Below, piece by piece: positions 34,197 through 44,324 of a stretch of 64,000 nt of DNA. Source of the stretch: Roseateles aquatilis (GTDB taxonomy: Bacteria; Pseudomonadota; Gammaproteobacteria; Burkholderiales; Burkholderiaceae_C); the NCBI RefSeq assembly GCF_002205645.1, contig NZ_NIOF01000003.1, positions 186,001-250,000 on the forward strand, in the 5' to 3' direction. The position numbers and the translations under genes were made by a program. Every line of letters begins with the position of its first letter. The stretch's first letter is position 1. The notes under the pieces were generated by a model, which was not told the DNA's origin, did no database searches, and worked only from the letters and a program-made list of their open reading frames with translations.

Positions 34197-35744
34197 TTAT
34201 GCCAGCTTGAAGCTGGCCACCGTTTCCACCAGTTGCGCCGATTGATCCTTGAGGGATTCCGCGGCGGCGGCTGATTCCTCGACCAGCGCGGCATTCTGCT
34301 GCGTCATCTGATCGAGTTGCCGCACGGCCTGGCCGATCTCGCCGAGCGTGAGCGACTGCGAGGCGCTCGAGGCCGAGATCTCGCCAATGATCCGCGTTAC
34401 GCGTTCGACGCTGTCGACGACCTCGCGCATCGTGCTGCCGGTCTCGCCCACCAGGCGCGAGCCGCCGTCCACGCGTTCCACCGACGCCGAGATCAGCGTC
34501 TTGATCTGCTTGGCCGCCTCGGCGCTGCGCTGCGCCAGCGAGCGCACCTCGCTCGCGACGACCGCGAAACCGCGCCCCTGCTCGCCGGCCCGGGCCGCTT
34601 CCACCGCCGCGTTCAGCGCCAGGATGTTGGTCTGGAAGGCGATGCCGTCGATCACGCCGATGATGTCGGCGATCTTGTTGGACGACTGCTGGATGTCGTT
34701 CATCGTGCTGATGACCTGCGCGACCATCTCGCCGCCGAGGCCCGCCACCCGCGAGGCCGTCTGCGCCAGGCCGTCGGCCTCGCGCGCCGCCTCGGCGTTG
34801 AGCTTCACGCCCTCGCTGAGCTGGGCCATCGCCGCGCCGGTTTCCTCCAGGCTGCTGGCCGCCTGCTCGGTGCGGTTGGAGAGGTCGGCGTTGCCGGTGG
34901 CGATCTCGGTCGACGCGTGGCGGACCTGGTCCGCGGAGGCGCGCACGCCAGCGATCGTCGCGGCCAGCCTGGCCTGCATCTCCTGCAGCGAGCGGCGCAG
35001 CGCGGCCACCTCGTCGCCGCCCTCGGCCGCGCGCTCGGCGCGGCGGCTCAGGTCGCCATCGGCGATCGCCCGGCTCAGCGATTGCGCCTGGGCCAGCGGC
35101 TCGGTCACCGACCGCGTGATCACCAGCGCGATCCCCACCCCCAGCACGATCGCCACCACCATCAGCGCGATCACCAGCGTCCGCGTGCTCTCCGCTTCCG
35201 CCTGCGCCTCGGCGCGCGCGGCCTGCAGCAGGTCGCGGGTGTGCTCGGCGAAACGATCGATCGCCACGAGGTACTCGTTCATCGCCGGGATCAGGTCGGA
35301 CGCGGCCCGCGCCTTGATGTCGTTGCCCGCGGCCTTCTCCTTGATGACCAGATCGCGCGCGTCCTGGTACTTCTTGCGCGCCGCGCCGATCTCGTCGATC
35401 AGCTTGGCGCCGACGGGTTCGGTGACGCTGCCGTCGAGCTCCTTCTGGATCGCGTCGATCCGCGCCGACAGCTCCTTGGAGCGCGACGTGAAGGCCTTGA
35501 CGAAGTTCTCGTCGTCGACGACCAGTTGCACGATGCGCCGCTGGATGTTGCCCTCCGTCAGGCCCGACCACTGCCGCGCGATCTCCAGCACGTGCATGTC
35601 GACCTCGACCAGGCGCTCGATGCGCTGATGCAGCATCGACACGCGGATCACGCCCACCGCCGAGGCGACCGCCATCAGCACGATCACCAGCGCGAAGCCC
35701 GCCAGCACGCGGCTGCGCAGCCGCCATTGATTCAACTTCAACAT
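34197..35744 (-). CDS. Methyl-accepting chemotaxis protein
   Basis: The start [20 protein letters not shown] at 35744, preceded by AGAGGA, gives 515 residues. Membrane spans at about 11-33 and 190-210 flank a periplasmic four-helix-type ligand domain (about 34-189; MCP_signal_4BHB/Tar-like in style). A HAMP linker and a cytoplasmic signalling domain follow, with the conserved hairpin tip [20 protein letters not shown] and [20 protein letters not shown]. There is no C-terminal NWETF-type CheR-tethering peptide; it ends SFKLA. The ligand is unknown. It stands alone, with no che genes nearby. Confidence 0.95.
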   Translation of the reverse strand: MLKLNQWRLRSRVLAGFALVIVLMAVASAVGVIRVSMLHQRIERLVEVDMHVLEIARQWSGLTEGNIQRRIVQLVVDDENFVKAFTSRSKELSARIDAIQKELDGSVTEPVGAKLIDEIGAARKKYQDARDLVIKEKAAGNDIKARAASDLIPAMNEYLVAIDRFAEHTRDLLQAARAEAQAEAESTRTLVIALMVVAIVLGVGIALVITRSVTEPLAQAQSLSRAIADGDLSRRAERAAEGGDEVAALRRSLQEMQARLAATIAGVRASADQVRHASTEIATGNADLSNRTEQAASSLEETGAAMAQLSEGVKLNAEAAREADGLAQTASRVAGLGGEMVAQVISTMNDIQQSSNKIADIIGVIDGIAFQTNILALNAAVEAARAGEQGRGFAVVASEVRSLAQRSAEAAKQIKTLISASVERVDGGSRLVGETGSTMREVVDSVERVTRIIGEISASSASQSLTLGEIGQAVRQLDQMTQQNAALVEESAAAAESLKDQSAQLVETVASFKLA

Positions 35745-35994
35745 CCCGATGTCCTCTCGTCCTTCCGTCGCGCGCCGGTCGACCGCGTGGCGGGCGCCCG
35801 TGACCGCGCATGTCCTGGCCGGGTCCGCGACCGGCTCACCCCCTGTCCGGAAAGGCTTGCATCGCTTCCCGGGCGGACAAGGCGTGATGCTGCCGCCGCC
35901 GCGCGGCAACCGATCGATCGAAATGAGGGTTTGCCCGTGAACTACGGCGCGGAAGCGATCCCGGCGAGGACATTTGTCGGGTTTTCGCGTCGCG

Positions 35995-36396
35995 TCAAAG
36001 TGTGCTTGCACCAGAAGCGGGCGCCGCCGGATCGTCGAAAAGCGAGGTCGCCTGCGGTTGATGCAGCACGAGGTCGGACCGCGCGCAGGCCACGCAGGGC
36101 AGGATCCAGCCCTCGTCCTTTTCCTCGCGGGACAGGCCGGGCCATTCGATGCGGTACTCGATGCGGCCGGCCTCCAGCCGCGCGATGCAGGCCCGGCAGG
36201 TGCCGTTGCGGCAGGAATGCGCCAGGCGCAGCCCATGGTCCAGCGCGGCCAGCAGCAAGGTGCGGTCCGCCGGCGCGTCGAAGGACCAGCCCTGTGGTCG
36301 CAGCTCGACGGTGAACACGTCGCCGGGCGTCCCGCCACCTGGCTGCGGCATGTCCTTGTCCACGGCGTTGTGCTCGTTGTCTTGCATGGCCGCCAT
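35995..36396 (-). CDS. Plant-type [2Fe-2S] ferredoxin domain protein
   Basis: The 133-residue protein carries the cluster motif CRNGTCRAC (about 72-80) plus a downstream Cys in [16 protein letters not shown], giving the four-Cys pattern of plant-type [2Fe-2S] ferredoxins. Upstream are [20 protein letters not shown] and [14 protein letters not shown], typical of the fold. It should act as a small cytoplasmic electron carrier; its partner is not evident. It is divergent from the M3 peptidase gene across only 25 bases. Confidence 0.88.
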   Translation of the reverse strand: MAAMQDNEHNAVDKDMPQPGGGTPGDVFTVELRPQGWSFDAPADRTLLLAALDHGLRLAHSCRNGTCRACIARLEAGRIEYRIEWPGLSREEKDEGWILPCVACARSDLVLHQPQATSLFDDPAAPASGASTL

Positions 36397-36421
36397 GATG
36401 CCTGTGCGCTAAGCTCGCCCG

Positions 36422-38332
36422 ATGCTTGAAGCTCCTATCGCGGTCACCGCCGCCCGTGCTTTCTTCGACCAGTTGAATCGCGACTACATCGCGGTCCACA
36501 AGCGCAAGGAGGACCTGTTCTGGGCCACCTACATGGCCACCAGCGACGATCACGAGGCCTTCGGCCGCGCCGAGACCGACTACAAGGCCTTCATCTCCGA
36601 TCCGGCGACGCTTGCCGCGACGCGCGGGCACCTCGCCGCCATCGAGGCCGCGCCACCCGGCGCCGACCGCGACGCGCTGGCGCACGGCCTGCGCGGCTGG
36701 CTGGCGCTGTTCGAGGCCAACATCGTCGACAACGACGAAGGCCGCCGCCTGATGGCCGAGCTGATCGAGGCCGAGCGCGTGCTCTTCGCCAGGCGCAAGG
36801 ACTTCGCGCCGACCCACGTCAACGACAGCGGCGAGACCGAGGCCGCGACGCTGACGATGCTGTCCACCAACCTGTCGACCAATCCGGACGAGGCGCGCCG
36901 CCGCGGCTCGTTCGAGGCGTTGCAGTCGGTCGAGCGCTGGGTGCTGGACAACGGCTTCCTGGAAATCGTCCGCCTGCGCAACCGCCTCGCGCGGGCGCTG
37001 GGCTTCCCGGACTACTTCGAGATGAAGCTGCGCAAGAACGAGCGCATGACGCCGAGGCAGCTGTTCGACATCCTCGACGACTTCGTCGCCCGCACCGAGG
37101 CCGCCCAGCGCCGCGGCCACGACGCGCTGATCGCCGCGCATGGGCCCGACGCGCTCGAACCCTGGAACCTGCGCTTCCACAGCGCCGGCGACGTGACGCG
37201 CCGGCTCGACCCGTACATGCCCTTCGGCCCGGCGCTGCGCCGCTGGGTGCGCAGCTTCCGCCGGCTCGGCATCCAGTACCGCGGCGCGACGATGCGGCTC
37301 GACCTGCTGCAGCGTCCCGGCAAGTACCAGAACGGCTTCTGCCACGGTCCGCTGCCGAGCTGGTTCGACGAACGCGGCCGGTGGCACGCGGGCGAGATCA
37401 ACTTCACCGCCGAGGCCAAGCCCGATCAGGTCGGCAGCGGCGCGCGGGCGATGATGACGCTGTTCCACGAGGGCGGCCACGCGGCCCACTTCGCCAACGT
37501 GACGCAGAACTCGCCCTGTTTCTCGCAGGAGTTCGCGCCGACCTCGATGGCTTACGCCGAGACGCAGTCGATGTTCTGCGACAGCCTGCTCGGCGACGCC
37601 GACTGGCTCAAGCGGTATGCGCGGACCGTCGACGACGCGCCCATGCCGGACGAGCTGATCCGCGACCGCATCGCCGCGACCCAGCCCATGCGCGCCTTCG
37701 ACGAGCGCGCGATCGCCGTCGTGCCGTACTTCGAGGCCGCGCTCTACGCGATGCCCGACGACGACCTCACGCCCGAGGCCGTGCTCGCGCTGGCCCGCGC
37801 GACCGAGCGCCGCGTGCAGGGCGTCGACCACGCGCCGCGCCCCATCCTCGCGATCCCGCATCTGCTCAACCAGGAATCGGCCGCGTCCTACCAGGGCTAC
37901 CTGCTGGCGCACATGGCGGTCTACCAGACGCGGGCCTTCTTCCTGCGCCGCGACGGTTATCTGACGGACAACCCGGCGATCGGTCCGGCGCTGGCCGAGC
38001 ATTACTGGGGACCGGGCAACAGCATCGATCACGACGCGACGCTACGCCGCCTGACCGGCGAGGGTTTCAGCGCGCGTTACCTGGCCGAGGCCTGCGACTG
38101 GACCGTCGAGCAGGCCTGGGCGTCCGCGCGCGACACGCTGGCGGCGGCCGAGCGCCGCGGTGTCCGCGATGACGAGGGCCTGCCGCTCGATGCCCATGTG
38201 CGCGTGGTCGATGGCGACGAGGTCCTCGCGGACAACGGCGACGGCAGCGCGGCGGCGGAGCAGGCGATGTTCGAGCGCTTCGAGCAGTGGGTCGCCGCGC
38301 GTTACGCCGCGCCGGCGACGGCCGCGCAGTGA
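36422..38332 (+). CDS. M3-family zinc metallopeptidase (oligopeptidase)
   Basis: The 636-residue cytoplasmic protein contains HEGGH at 349-353 (zinc ligands His349 and His353, catalytic Glu350) in a [20 protein letters not shown] context. The third-ligand Glu is likely in [11 protein letters not shown], about 25 residues later. The surroundings, [19 protein letters not shown] and [20 protein letters not shown], agree with thimet/oligoendopeptidase-like M3 enzymes that cut short peptides. No signal peptide is present. The next gene, a second metallopeptidase-like protein, begins 16 bases later. Confidence 0.9.
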   Translation: MLEAPIAVTAARAFFDQLNRDYIAVHKRKEDLFWATYMATSDDHEAFGRAETDYKAFISDPATLAATRGHLAAIEAAPPGADRDALAHGLRGWLALFEANIVDNDEGRRLMAELIEAERVLFARRKDFAPTHVNDSGETEAATLTMLSTNLSTNPDEARRRGSFEALQSVERWVLDNGFLEIVRLRNRLARALGFPDYFEMKLRKNERMTPRQLFDILDDFVARTEAAQRRGHDALIAAHGPDALEPWNLRFHSAGDVTRRLDPYMPFGPALRRWVRSFRRLGIQYRGATMRLDLLQRPGKYQNGFCHGPLPSWFDERGRWHAGEINFTAEAKPDQVGSGARAMMTLFHEGGHAAHFANVTQNSPCFSQEFAPTSMAYAETQSMFCDSLLGDADWLKRYARTVDDAPMPDELIRDRIAATQPMRAFDERAIAVVPYFEAALYAMPDDDLTPEAVLALARATERRVQGVDHAPRPILAIPHLLNQESAASYQGYLLAHMAVYQTRAFFLRRDGYLTDNPAIGPALAEHYWGPGNSIDHDATLRRLTGEGFSARYLAEACDWTVEQAWASARDTLAAAERRGVRDDEGLPLDAHVRVVDGDEVLADNGDGSAAAEQAMFERFEQWVAARYAAPATAAQ

Positions 38333-38348
38333 GCGGGGCGCGGCGCCC

Positions 38349-38873
38349 GTGAAGTACCTGCAGGGTTATTCGCCGTCGCTGATCGCGCAGGCGCAGCGGC
38401 TGCTCGACGACGGCGAGCTCGCGCCGCTGCTGGCGCGCAAGTATCCGGAGATGCACGAGGTCCGCAGCGACAAGGCGCTGTTCGACTACACGCAGGCGCT
38501 CAAGCAGCGCTTCATGCGCAACGCCGGTCCCATCGCGCTGGTCTGCTACGACGCCAAGCTCAAGGTGATCCAGCATGCGCTGGGCACGCACACGCGCCAG
38601 TCGACGGTGCAGGGCAGCCGGCTCAAGACGCGTCGCGAGATCCGCGTCGCGACGCTGTTCCGCGAGGCGCCGGCGGAATTCCTGAAGATGATCGTCGTGC
38701 ATGAGCTCGCGCATCTGAAGGAGCTGGAGCACGACAAGGCGTTCTACGCGTTGTGCCATCACATGGAGCCGGCCTACGGGCAGCTGGAGTTCGACGTCCG
38801 CCTGTGGCTGAGCGTCCGGGATGCCGAGGAGAAGCGCCTGAAGCGCGAGGCGAAGTCGCCCGTGCCCTCCTGA
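38349..38873 (+). CDS. YgjP-like metallopeptidase domain (DUF45/M48) protein
   Basis: The start is a GTG at 38349 (VKYLQGYSPSLIAQAQRLLD), because the sequence becomes family-like there, giving 174 residues. The zinc motif HELAHLKELEHDKAFYALCH (about 129-148) has the HExxH-like pattern HELAH and a further His, as in YgjP/DUF45 proteins. It is 16 bases downstream of the M3 peptidase and likely co-transcribed. The substrate is unknown. Confidence 0.85.
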   Translation: MKYLQGYSPSLIAQAQRLLDDGELAPLLARKYPEMHEVRSDKALFDYTQALKQRFMRNAGPIALVCYDAKLKVIQHALGTHTRQSTVQGSRLKTRREIRVATLFREAPAEFLKMIVVHELAHLKELEHDKAFYALCHHMEPAYGQLEFDVRLWLSVRDAEEKRLKREAKSPVPS

Positions 38874-38987
38874 GCGCTCCGGCAGGCGGCCCGCCGCCCG
38901 CTGCCCGCTGCCACTTTTTGCGGCAGGGCAAGCGACCGCCTTTGGGATCAATGAGTTGCGCGCGCCCTGCGCAGGCTGTGCACCTGT

Positions 38988-39021
38988 TTATCCACAGGCG
39001 ATGTGGACGATCCGCTATGCT
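38988..39021 (+). promoter_or_regulatory. dusC: Putative dusC promoter with DnaA-box dyad
   Basis: A perfect DnaA box TTATCCACA (38988-38996) is followed by an inverted partner TGTGGACGA (39002-39010) and then TATGCT (39016-39021), a plausible -10 box about 52 bases before the chosen dusC start. Overlap of the dyad with the expected -35 region suggests that DnaA or another factor could control it. Confidence 0.45.
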
Positions 39022-39072
39022 GTCGGGCTTTTCGAACGCCTCCATCCACAGGCCGCGCGCCACGAGCCCGCC

Positions 39073-40200
39073 GTGCCTGTTTCCGGACTGACCACCTTGC
39101 CTCCGACGATTCTGCTGGCGCCCATGGAGGGCCTGCTGGACCACATGCTGCGGGACACGCTGACGCGTGTCGGCGGCGTGGACCGCTGCGTCTCCGAGTT
39201 CATCCGCATCACCGACCGCCTGCTGCCGCGTCGCGTCTTCACGCGCATCGTGCCGGAGCTGTTGACGGGCGGACGCACCCACGCGGGCGTCCCGGTGCGG
39301 GCGCAACTGCTGGGCTCCGACCCGCAGTGCCTGGCCGAGAATGCCGCGCGGCTCGCGGAGCTTCATCCCGAAGGCATCGACCTCAACTTCGGCTGCCCGG
39401 CCAAGACGGTGAACCGGCATCGCGGCGGCGCCGTGCTGCTCGACGAGCCCGAGCTGGTCGGCGAGATCGTCGCCGCCGTGCGCCGCGCGGTGCCGGCGCG
39501 GCTGCCGGTGTCGGCCAAGATGCGGCTGGGCAACGAGGATCGCGGGCGCATGCTCGACTGCGCCCGCGCCATCGAGGCGGGCGGCGCGTCGGAACTGGTC
39601 GTGCACGGCCGCACCAAGCGCGACGGCTACAAGCCGCCGGCCTACTGGGACCAGATCGCCGCGGTGCGCGAGGCCGTCGCGATGACCGTCGTCGCCAACG
39701 GCGAGGTCTGGACCGTCGAGGACGCCCGGCGCTGCCTGTCCGAATCCGGCTGCACGTCGCTGATGCTGGGCCGCGGCATGGTGGCCGACCCCGGCCTGGC
39801 GCTGGCGGTGCGCGCCGACCTGATGGGGCAGGGCGCCGCGCCGCTGCCGTGGGACGACGTGGTGCCGCTGATGGCGGGCTTCTTCGCCCAGGTGCGGCGC
39901 AACGTCGCGACGCGCCATCAGGCCGGCCGGCTCAAGCAGTGGCTGCATTACCTGCGGCGCCGGTATCCCGAGGCCGAGGAGACCTACCAGCGCGTGCGCA
40001 CGATCAATGCGCCGGACGAGCTGGCGCTGACGCTGTTCGGCCGCGCGCTGGATCCGAAGACGCCGCCGGCCGACGAGGCGGAGGGCCTGGGCGTCGATGC
40101 CGACACCGAAGTCGATGTCGAGAACGACCTCGATGCCGACGCCGTTCGTGCTCCCGACACCGATCAACAACAAGACCGCGACACGCTGATCGCCGCGTGA
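39073..40200 (+). CDS. dusC: tRNA-dihydrouridine synthase, DusC type
   Basis: The enzyme reduces a tRNA uridine (position 16 for DusC) using FMN and NADPH. The family starts near ILLAPMEGLLDHMLRDTLTR; the frame is open upstream, and the GTG at 39073 is preferred because the promoter-like box lies before it. The catalytic Cys lies in LNFGCPAKTVNRHRGGAVLL. Other landmarks are VSAKMRLG, ELVVHGRTKRDGYKPPAYW, VVANGEVWTVEDARRC and LMLGRGMVADP. After about residue 320 a 45-residue acidic tail (Asp/Glu-rich) extends beyond the usual length. It is 33 bases upstream of the S9 peptidase gene. Confidence 0.9.
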   Translation: MPVSGLTTLPPTILLAPMEGLLDHMLRDTLTRVGGVDRCVSEFIRITDRLLPRRVFTRIVPELLTGGRTHAGVPVRAQLLGSDPQCLAENAARLAELHPEGIDLNFGCPAKTVNRHRGGAVLLDEPELVGEIVAAVRRAVPARLPVSAKMRLGNEDRGRMLDCARAIEAGGASELVVHGRTKRDGYKPPAYWDQIAAVREAVAMTVVANGEVWTVEDARRCLSESGCTSLMLGRGMVADPGLALAVRADLMGQGAAPLPWDDVVPLMAGFFAQVRRNVATRHQAGRLKQWLHYLRRRYPEAEETYQRVRTINAPDELALTLFGRALDPKTPPADEAEGLGVDADTEVDVENDLDADAVRAPDTDQQQDRDTLIAA

Positions 40201-40232
40201 GTCGCCCCTCGAGTCGCCACAAGAGTCGCCGA

Positions 40233-42533
40233 ATGAATCACCGACCTCATCGCCGCATGACTGCCTCCACCCTGACCACGCGCCTGGCGGCGCTCGCCGC
40301 CGCGCTGCTGCCGGCGCTGTCGCCGGCCGCCACGCCCACCGCGCCCGTTCAAGATGTCACGCCGCTGACGCTGGAGCGCGTCTTCGGCGAACCGCCGCTG
40401 CAAGGCCGCCTGACGCGGCAGGCCGAGATCTCGCCCGATGGCGCCTGGGTCAGCTACCTGCGCCCCTCGGCGACGGACAGCGATCAACTGGAGCTCTGGG
40501 CCCAGCCCGCGGCCGGCGGCGCGCCGCGCAAGCTGGTGTCGGCGGCGGAGGTGCTCGGCGGTCGCAGCCAGCAACTGACGGAGGCGGAGCGCATGGCGCT
40601 CGAGCGCAAGCGCATCACGCAGGGCGGCATCACCAGCTACCAGTGGTGCGGCCCGTCCGGCAAGACGTTGCTGTTCCCGCTGTCGGGCGATCTCTACCTG
40701 GTGCGGCTGACCGAGCAAGGCCCGAAGGCGCAGCGCCTCACGAATGACGAGCAGGTGCCGGAGCAGGACCCGACCTGCTCGCCCGACGGCCGCCAGATCG
40801 CCTACGTGAAGGGCGGCGACCTGTGGGTACAGCCGCTGGACGGCGGCGCCGCCCGCGCGCTGACGCGCGGCGCGACCGAGACGCGCTACTGGGGCCTGGC
40901 CGAGTTCATCGCGGCCGAGGAGCTGAGCCGCCAGCGCGGCTACTGGTGGTCGCCGGACGGCCAGCGCCTGCTCGCGCTGCAGGTCGACGAGAGCGAGGTG
41001 CCGGTCAAGACGCGCGCTCAGATCTTTGCCGACCGCACGACGATGACCCAGCAGCGGTATCCGGGCGCCGGCGAGCACAACGCCCGCGTCACCGCCTGGA
41101 CGCTGCAGATCGCCGACGGCCGCGCGACGCCGCTGCCGTTGGCCGCCGATGCCGAATACATCGCGCGCGCCGGCTGGTTCGGCGACGGCACGCCCTGGCT
41201 GCAATGGCTGACGCGCGATCAACGCCGTCTCGCGCTGACGGAGTACGCGAACGGCACCGGCGCGGGCCGCGTCGTCATCGACGAGCGCGACCCGGCGTGG
41301 GTCGAGGTGCACGACGACCTGCTGGAGATCGACGGCTTGACCTTGTCCGGCCAGCCGGCGCTGCTGTGGTCGAGTGAATCGTCCGGCCGCCGCCAGCTGG
41401 TGCTGGTGGACCGCCGCACTGGGGAGCGCCGTCCGCTGACGAACGAGCCGGAGCCCGTCGCCCATCGCGTCTGCAGCGACGGCAAGACCGTGGTCTATGC
41501 GGCGGCGCGGGACCGCGGTCGCACGCGGGAGCTGTTCGCGATCGATCTGCAAGGCCATGCCCGGCCGCTCGACGGCGCCCAGCCGCGCCAATGGCGTGAC
41601 GCGCGCGGCGACGGCGATTGCGCGCAACTGCTGGTGACGCGCGGTGCCTGGGGCGAGCCGCCCGCGCTGTCGCTGCAGTCGGTCAAGCCGGGCGCCGCGG
41701 CGGTGGCGCTGCCGGGCGACGCGCCCGATCCGCTGCTGGCGCGCATCGTGCCCAGGCCGGAGGTGGTGGAGATCGTCGCCGCCGACGGCCGCACGCCGCT
41801 CAACGCGCTGTACTTCGCGCCGCTGGACGGCAAGGCCGGTCCGCACGCGGTGATCACGATGGCCTACGGCGGTCCCGGCATCGGCCTGACCAACTGGAAC
41901 TGGAGCCGCGACACCGCGCTGATCGCCTACTGGCAGCGCCGCGGCTACGGCGTCTTCACGCTGGACACGCGCGGCATGCAGAACCGCGATCGGGAGTTCA
42001 CGCGGGCGCATCGCCATGCCTTCGGCGTCGTCGACGCGGCCGACCTGTTCGCGGCGGTCCGTCAACTGCCGCAGCGCGTGACGGGGGTCGATCCGAAGCG
42101 CATCGGCTTCTTCGGCTGGTCCTACGGCGGCTTCCTGGCGGTGCGGGCCATGCTGGACACCGACACGCCCTTCGCCGCCGCCGTCGCTGGCGCGCCGCCG
42201 ACCGACTGGACGCTCTACGACACGGCCTACACCGAGCGCTACCTCGGCATGCCGCAGGACGGGCAGGGCGGACAGACCGCGCCGTATCGCCAGGCCAACC
42301 TGGTGCTGCGCGCGGACCAGTTGAGCAAGCCGCTGCTGGTGATCCACGGCACTGCCGATGACAACGTGTTGTTCGAGCACACGTTGCGACTGGCCGAGGC
42401 GCTGCAGAACCAGGCGGCGCCGTTCGAGCTCATGATCTATCCCGGCAAGGCGCACGGCATCGCGGGACGCGGGCCCAAGCTCCACCTCTACCGCACCATC
42501 GACGCGTTCTTCGCGCGCAGCCTGGCGCCCTGA
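40233..42533 (+). CDS. Secreted prolyl-oligopeptidase family (S9, DPP-IV-like) peptidase
   Basis: The 766-residue protein begins with basic residues followed by a hydrophobic stretch ending SPAA, a probable signal peptide; the ATG at 40257 is the alternative start. Residues about 50-500 form a DPP-IV-type beta-propeller (ISPDGAWVSYLRPS, PTCSPDGRQIAYVKGGDLWV, YWWSPDGQRLLALQVDESEV). The alpha/beta-hydrolase domain has nucleophile Ser630 in GFFGWSYGGF, the acid in IHGTADDNVLFEH and the His in GKAHGIAG. It likely trims proline-containing peptides in the periplasm. It is followed 23 bases later by the SUI1-like gene. Confidence 0.93.
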   Translation: MNHRPHRRMTASTLTTRLAALAAALLPALSPAATPTAPVQDVTPLTLERVFGEPPLQGRLTRQAEISPDGAWVSYLRPSATDSDQLELWAQPAAGGAPRKLVSAAEVLGGRSQQLTEAERMALERKRITQGGITSYQWCGPSGKTLLFPLSGDLYLVRLTEQGPKAQRLTNDEQVPEQDPTCSPDGRQIAYVKGGDLWVQPLDGGAARALTRGATETRYWGLAEFIAAEELSRQRGYWWSPDGQRLLALQVDESEVPVKTRAQIFADRTTMTQQRYPGAGEHNARVTAWTLQIADGRATPLPLAADAEYIARAGWFGDGTPWLQWLTRDQRRLALTEYANGTGAGRVVIDERDPAWVEVHDDLLEIDGLTLSGQPALLWSSESSGRRQLVLVDRRTGERRPLTNEPEPVAHRVCSDGKTVVYAAARDRGRTRELFAIDLQGHARPLDGAQPRQWRDARGDGDCAQLLVTRGAWGEPPALSLQSVKPGAAAVALPGDAPDPLLARIVPRPEVVEIVAADGRTPLNALYFAPLDGKAGPHAVITMAYGGPGIGLTNWNWSRDTALIAYWQRRGYGVFTLDTRGMQNRDREFTRAHRHAFGVVDAADLFAAVRQLPQRVTGVDPKRIGFFGWSYGGFLAVRAMLDTDTPFAAAVAGAPPTDWTLYDTAYTERYLGMPQDGQGGQTAPYRQANLVLRADQLSKPLLVIHGTADDNVLFEHTLRLAEALQNQAAPFELMIYPGKAHGIAGRGPKLHLYRTIDAFFARSLAP

Positions 42534-42556
42534 TCGGCGGGAACCCGGAGAACGAC

Positions 42557-42901
42557 ATGGCGCTGGTTTATTCGACGCAGGGTGGGCGCGTATGCCCGCA
42601 ATGCAGGCAGGCGCAAGCCGATTGCCGTTGCAAGGCGCTGGCCGCTTCGGCCGTGCTGGGCGACGGCAAGGTGCGGGTGCGCCGCGAGACGGCGGGCCGC
42701 AAGGGCAAGGGCGTGACGGTGGTGCTCGGGCTGCCGATGACGGCCGCGGAACTCACCGACGCCGCCAAGAAGCTGAAGGCCGCCTGCGGGACCGGCGGCA
42801 CCGTCAAGGACGGCACGATCGAGATCCAGGGCGATCATCTGGACAAGGTGATGGCGTGGTTGACGCAGGCCGGTTTCGCGCCGAAGAAGGCGGGGGGCTG
42901 A
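42557..42901 (+). CDS. yciH: SUI1/YciH-like translation factor
   Basis: The 114-residue product has an N-terminal zinc-ribbon-like CPQCRQAQADCRC followed by the SUI1 (eIF1) fold: VRVRRETAGRKGKGVTVVLG, then AKKLKAACGTGGTVKDGTIE and IQGDHLDKVMAWL. Bacterial YciH acts on initiation fidelity or stress translation. GGAGAA lies just before the ATG. It is possibly co-transcribed with the S9 peptidase. Confidence 0.94.
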   Translation: MALVYSTQGGRVCPQCRQAQADCRCKALAASAVLGDGKVRVRRETAGRKGKGVTVVLGLPMTAAELTDAAKKLKAACGTGGTVKDGTIEIQGDHLDKVMAWLTQAGFAPKKAGG

Positions 42902-42923
42902 GGCCCGCGCCGGTCTTGCCGCA

Positions 42924-43226
42924 CTAGCCGTTGTCGGAGGTCGTCTCGCGGCCCCGTCCTACGCCCTGACGCGGCCCGCGCCGCGCCAGCCGCTTCGTCA
43001 TCTCGCCCTTCGCGGTCAGCCGCCAGGCGCCGGAGTCGGCAGCCTTTTCCACGTAACCCAGGCGCTGCAGCCGAGCCATGGTGGCGAGCGTCAGGACGCT
43101 CACCCGCGAGGGGTCGAACGGCATCGCGCCCAGGATCTGCAGGTCGGCCTCCGTGAGGTCGAAGCCGTAGCGATCCTCCTTGGGATCCGCGATGGAAGGC
43201 GGCAAGCCAGGCTTGTGAAGTGGCAT
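42924..43226 (-). CDS. Small conserved-looking protein with winged-helix-like C-terminus
   Basis: The ATG at 43226 gives 100 residues, MPLHKPGLPPSIADPKEDRY onward. FDLTEADLQILGAMPFDPSR and ATMARLQRLGYVEKAADSGA resemble a small winged helix-turn-helix, followed by LTAKGEMTKRLARRG and a basic tail. The frame continues upstream, but that part is arginine-rich and looks non-coding. I do not recognise the family. It is convergent with the SUI1-like gene (22-base gap). Confidence 0.55.
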   Translation of the reverse strand: MPLHKPGLPPSIADPKEDRYGFDLTEADLQILGAMPFDPSRVSVLTLATMARLQRLGYVEKAADSGAWRLTAKGEMTKRLARRGPRQGVGRGRETTSDNG

Positions 43227-43409
43227 GCCCGTCACGAGGCAAGCGCGGTGCCTTGCGCGGCCCGGCCGTGCATTCCAGGCGATCGACACGCAGGCGCGGG
43301 GAGGGGCTGGAAACAGTCGCGGAAAGCGCGACGTTTGCACGCGCGAGGCCGCGGGCACGGGTCTAAGGTTGCTCCGTCGGCCCGACCTCCCGCGGGCCCG
43401 GAGCCCGTC

Positions 43410-43658
43410 ATGAGTCCGTCCCAGTTCAGCGCCCTCCACGCCGAAACACCCCTGCGCGCCGGCCATTGCTGCGATCGATTCCTGCTGCGATTCGAGTCGC
43501 TGTTTCATGCGGGGCGGGGCCTGTCCTTCCCCTGCGATGAACATGGGCAGGTCGCCATCGATCAGCTCAGCGAACAGGCGCGAGAGAACTATCTTTTTGC
43601 TCGCGCCGTCGTGGGGCACGAGTACGCGACGCCGGTGGTTCAGCGCTGCGACGGCTGA
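43410..43658 (+). CDS. Conserved hypothetical 82-residue protein
   Basis: The product MSPSQFSALHAETPLRAGHC continues with CDRFLLRFESLFHAGRGLSF, PCDEHGQVAIDQLSEQARE and NYLFARAVVGHEYATPVVQ. From memory this matches a short family seen widely in Burkholderiales with no assigned function. It is soluble, with three Cys residues. Its 3' end overlaps the tail of the convergent DinB gene by 19 bases. Confidence 0.72.
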   Translation: MSPSQFSALHAETPLRAGHCCDRFLLRFESLFHAGRGLSFPCDEHGQVAIDQLSEQARENYLFARAVVGHEYATPVVQRCDG

Positions 43659-44254
43659 GCGGCCGCGGCCGCGGCGCTCTCGTCCGCTGGCCCAGCGGCA
43701 TCGGCGCGCGCGGCATCGTACTGGCCTAGCACCCATTGCAGCCCCGCCAGATGCTGCTGGTCGTGGCTGCACAGGTAGTGGATCAAGGCCTTGAAGGTCA
43801 GCGGCCCATATCCCTCGAATCGCGCCCGTCGACCCAACTGCTCCGGCGTGATCGTCGCCAGCAGCCGCAGCGTCTCTCGCCTGGCCTCGGCGAACGCCGC
43901 CAGCGCCGCCACGGGATCATCCTCCCCGTACCGGCGCTCCAGCACCAGCGCGTCGGTGTCCAGCGACGGCAGCAACGGGTCGTCCTCGCTCAAGATCCGA
44001 CGGATCCGCTGTTGATACCCGTCGATCTCGATGTCGCGCACGTGGCAGAGCTGCTCGATCGCGGTCAGCGCCTCGCTCGGGACACCCGCCCAAGAAGGCG
44101 GCGCCCAATGCCGCGCCTCCTCGGGGAAGAGCGCGAAATGCGCTTCGAGTTGACGGGGGAACGCGGCCAGCGTCTCAAGCGTGACGGCGTCGATCGCCGA
44201 TCGGCTGGAGGCTGAGTTGGCGGGGTAGGGGGCGTTGGAGGCGGCGGCGGTCAT
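43640..44254 (-). CDS. DinB/YfiT-like family protein
   Basis: The 204-residue product has the four-helix DinB pattern with metal-ligand His residues in QLCHVRDIEIDGYQQRIRRI and LCSHDQQHLAGLQWVLGQYD. DinB-like proteins are often metal-dependent thiol (bacillithiol/glutathione) transferases or hydrolases; the substrate is unknown here. The C-terminus ends in an Ala-rich tail that overlaps the convergent small gene. It is divergent from the DUF3297 gene across 70 bases. Confidence 0.85.
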   Translation of the reverse strand: MTAAASNAPYPANSASSRSAIDAVTLETLAAFPRQLEAHFALFPEEARHWAPPSWAGVPSEALTAIEQLCHVRDIEIDGYQQRIRRILSEDDPLLPSLDTDALVLERRYGEDDPVAALAAFAEARRETLRLLATITPEQLGRRARFEGYGPLTFKALIHYLCSHDQQHLAGLQWVLGQYDAARADAAGPADESAAAAAAQPSQR

Positions 44255-44324
44255 GCGGCCGATGTTAGAGCGGACGTCTGCGAGACAATGCGCGGTTTCC
44301 GAATACTCTCACCGCGATACGTTC

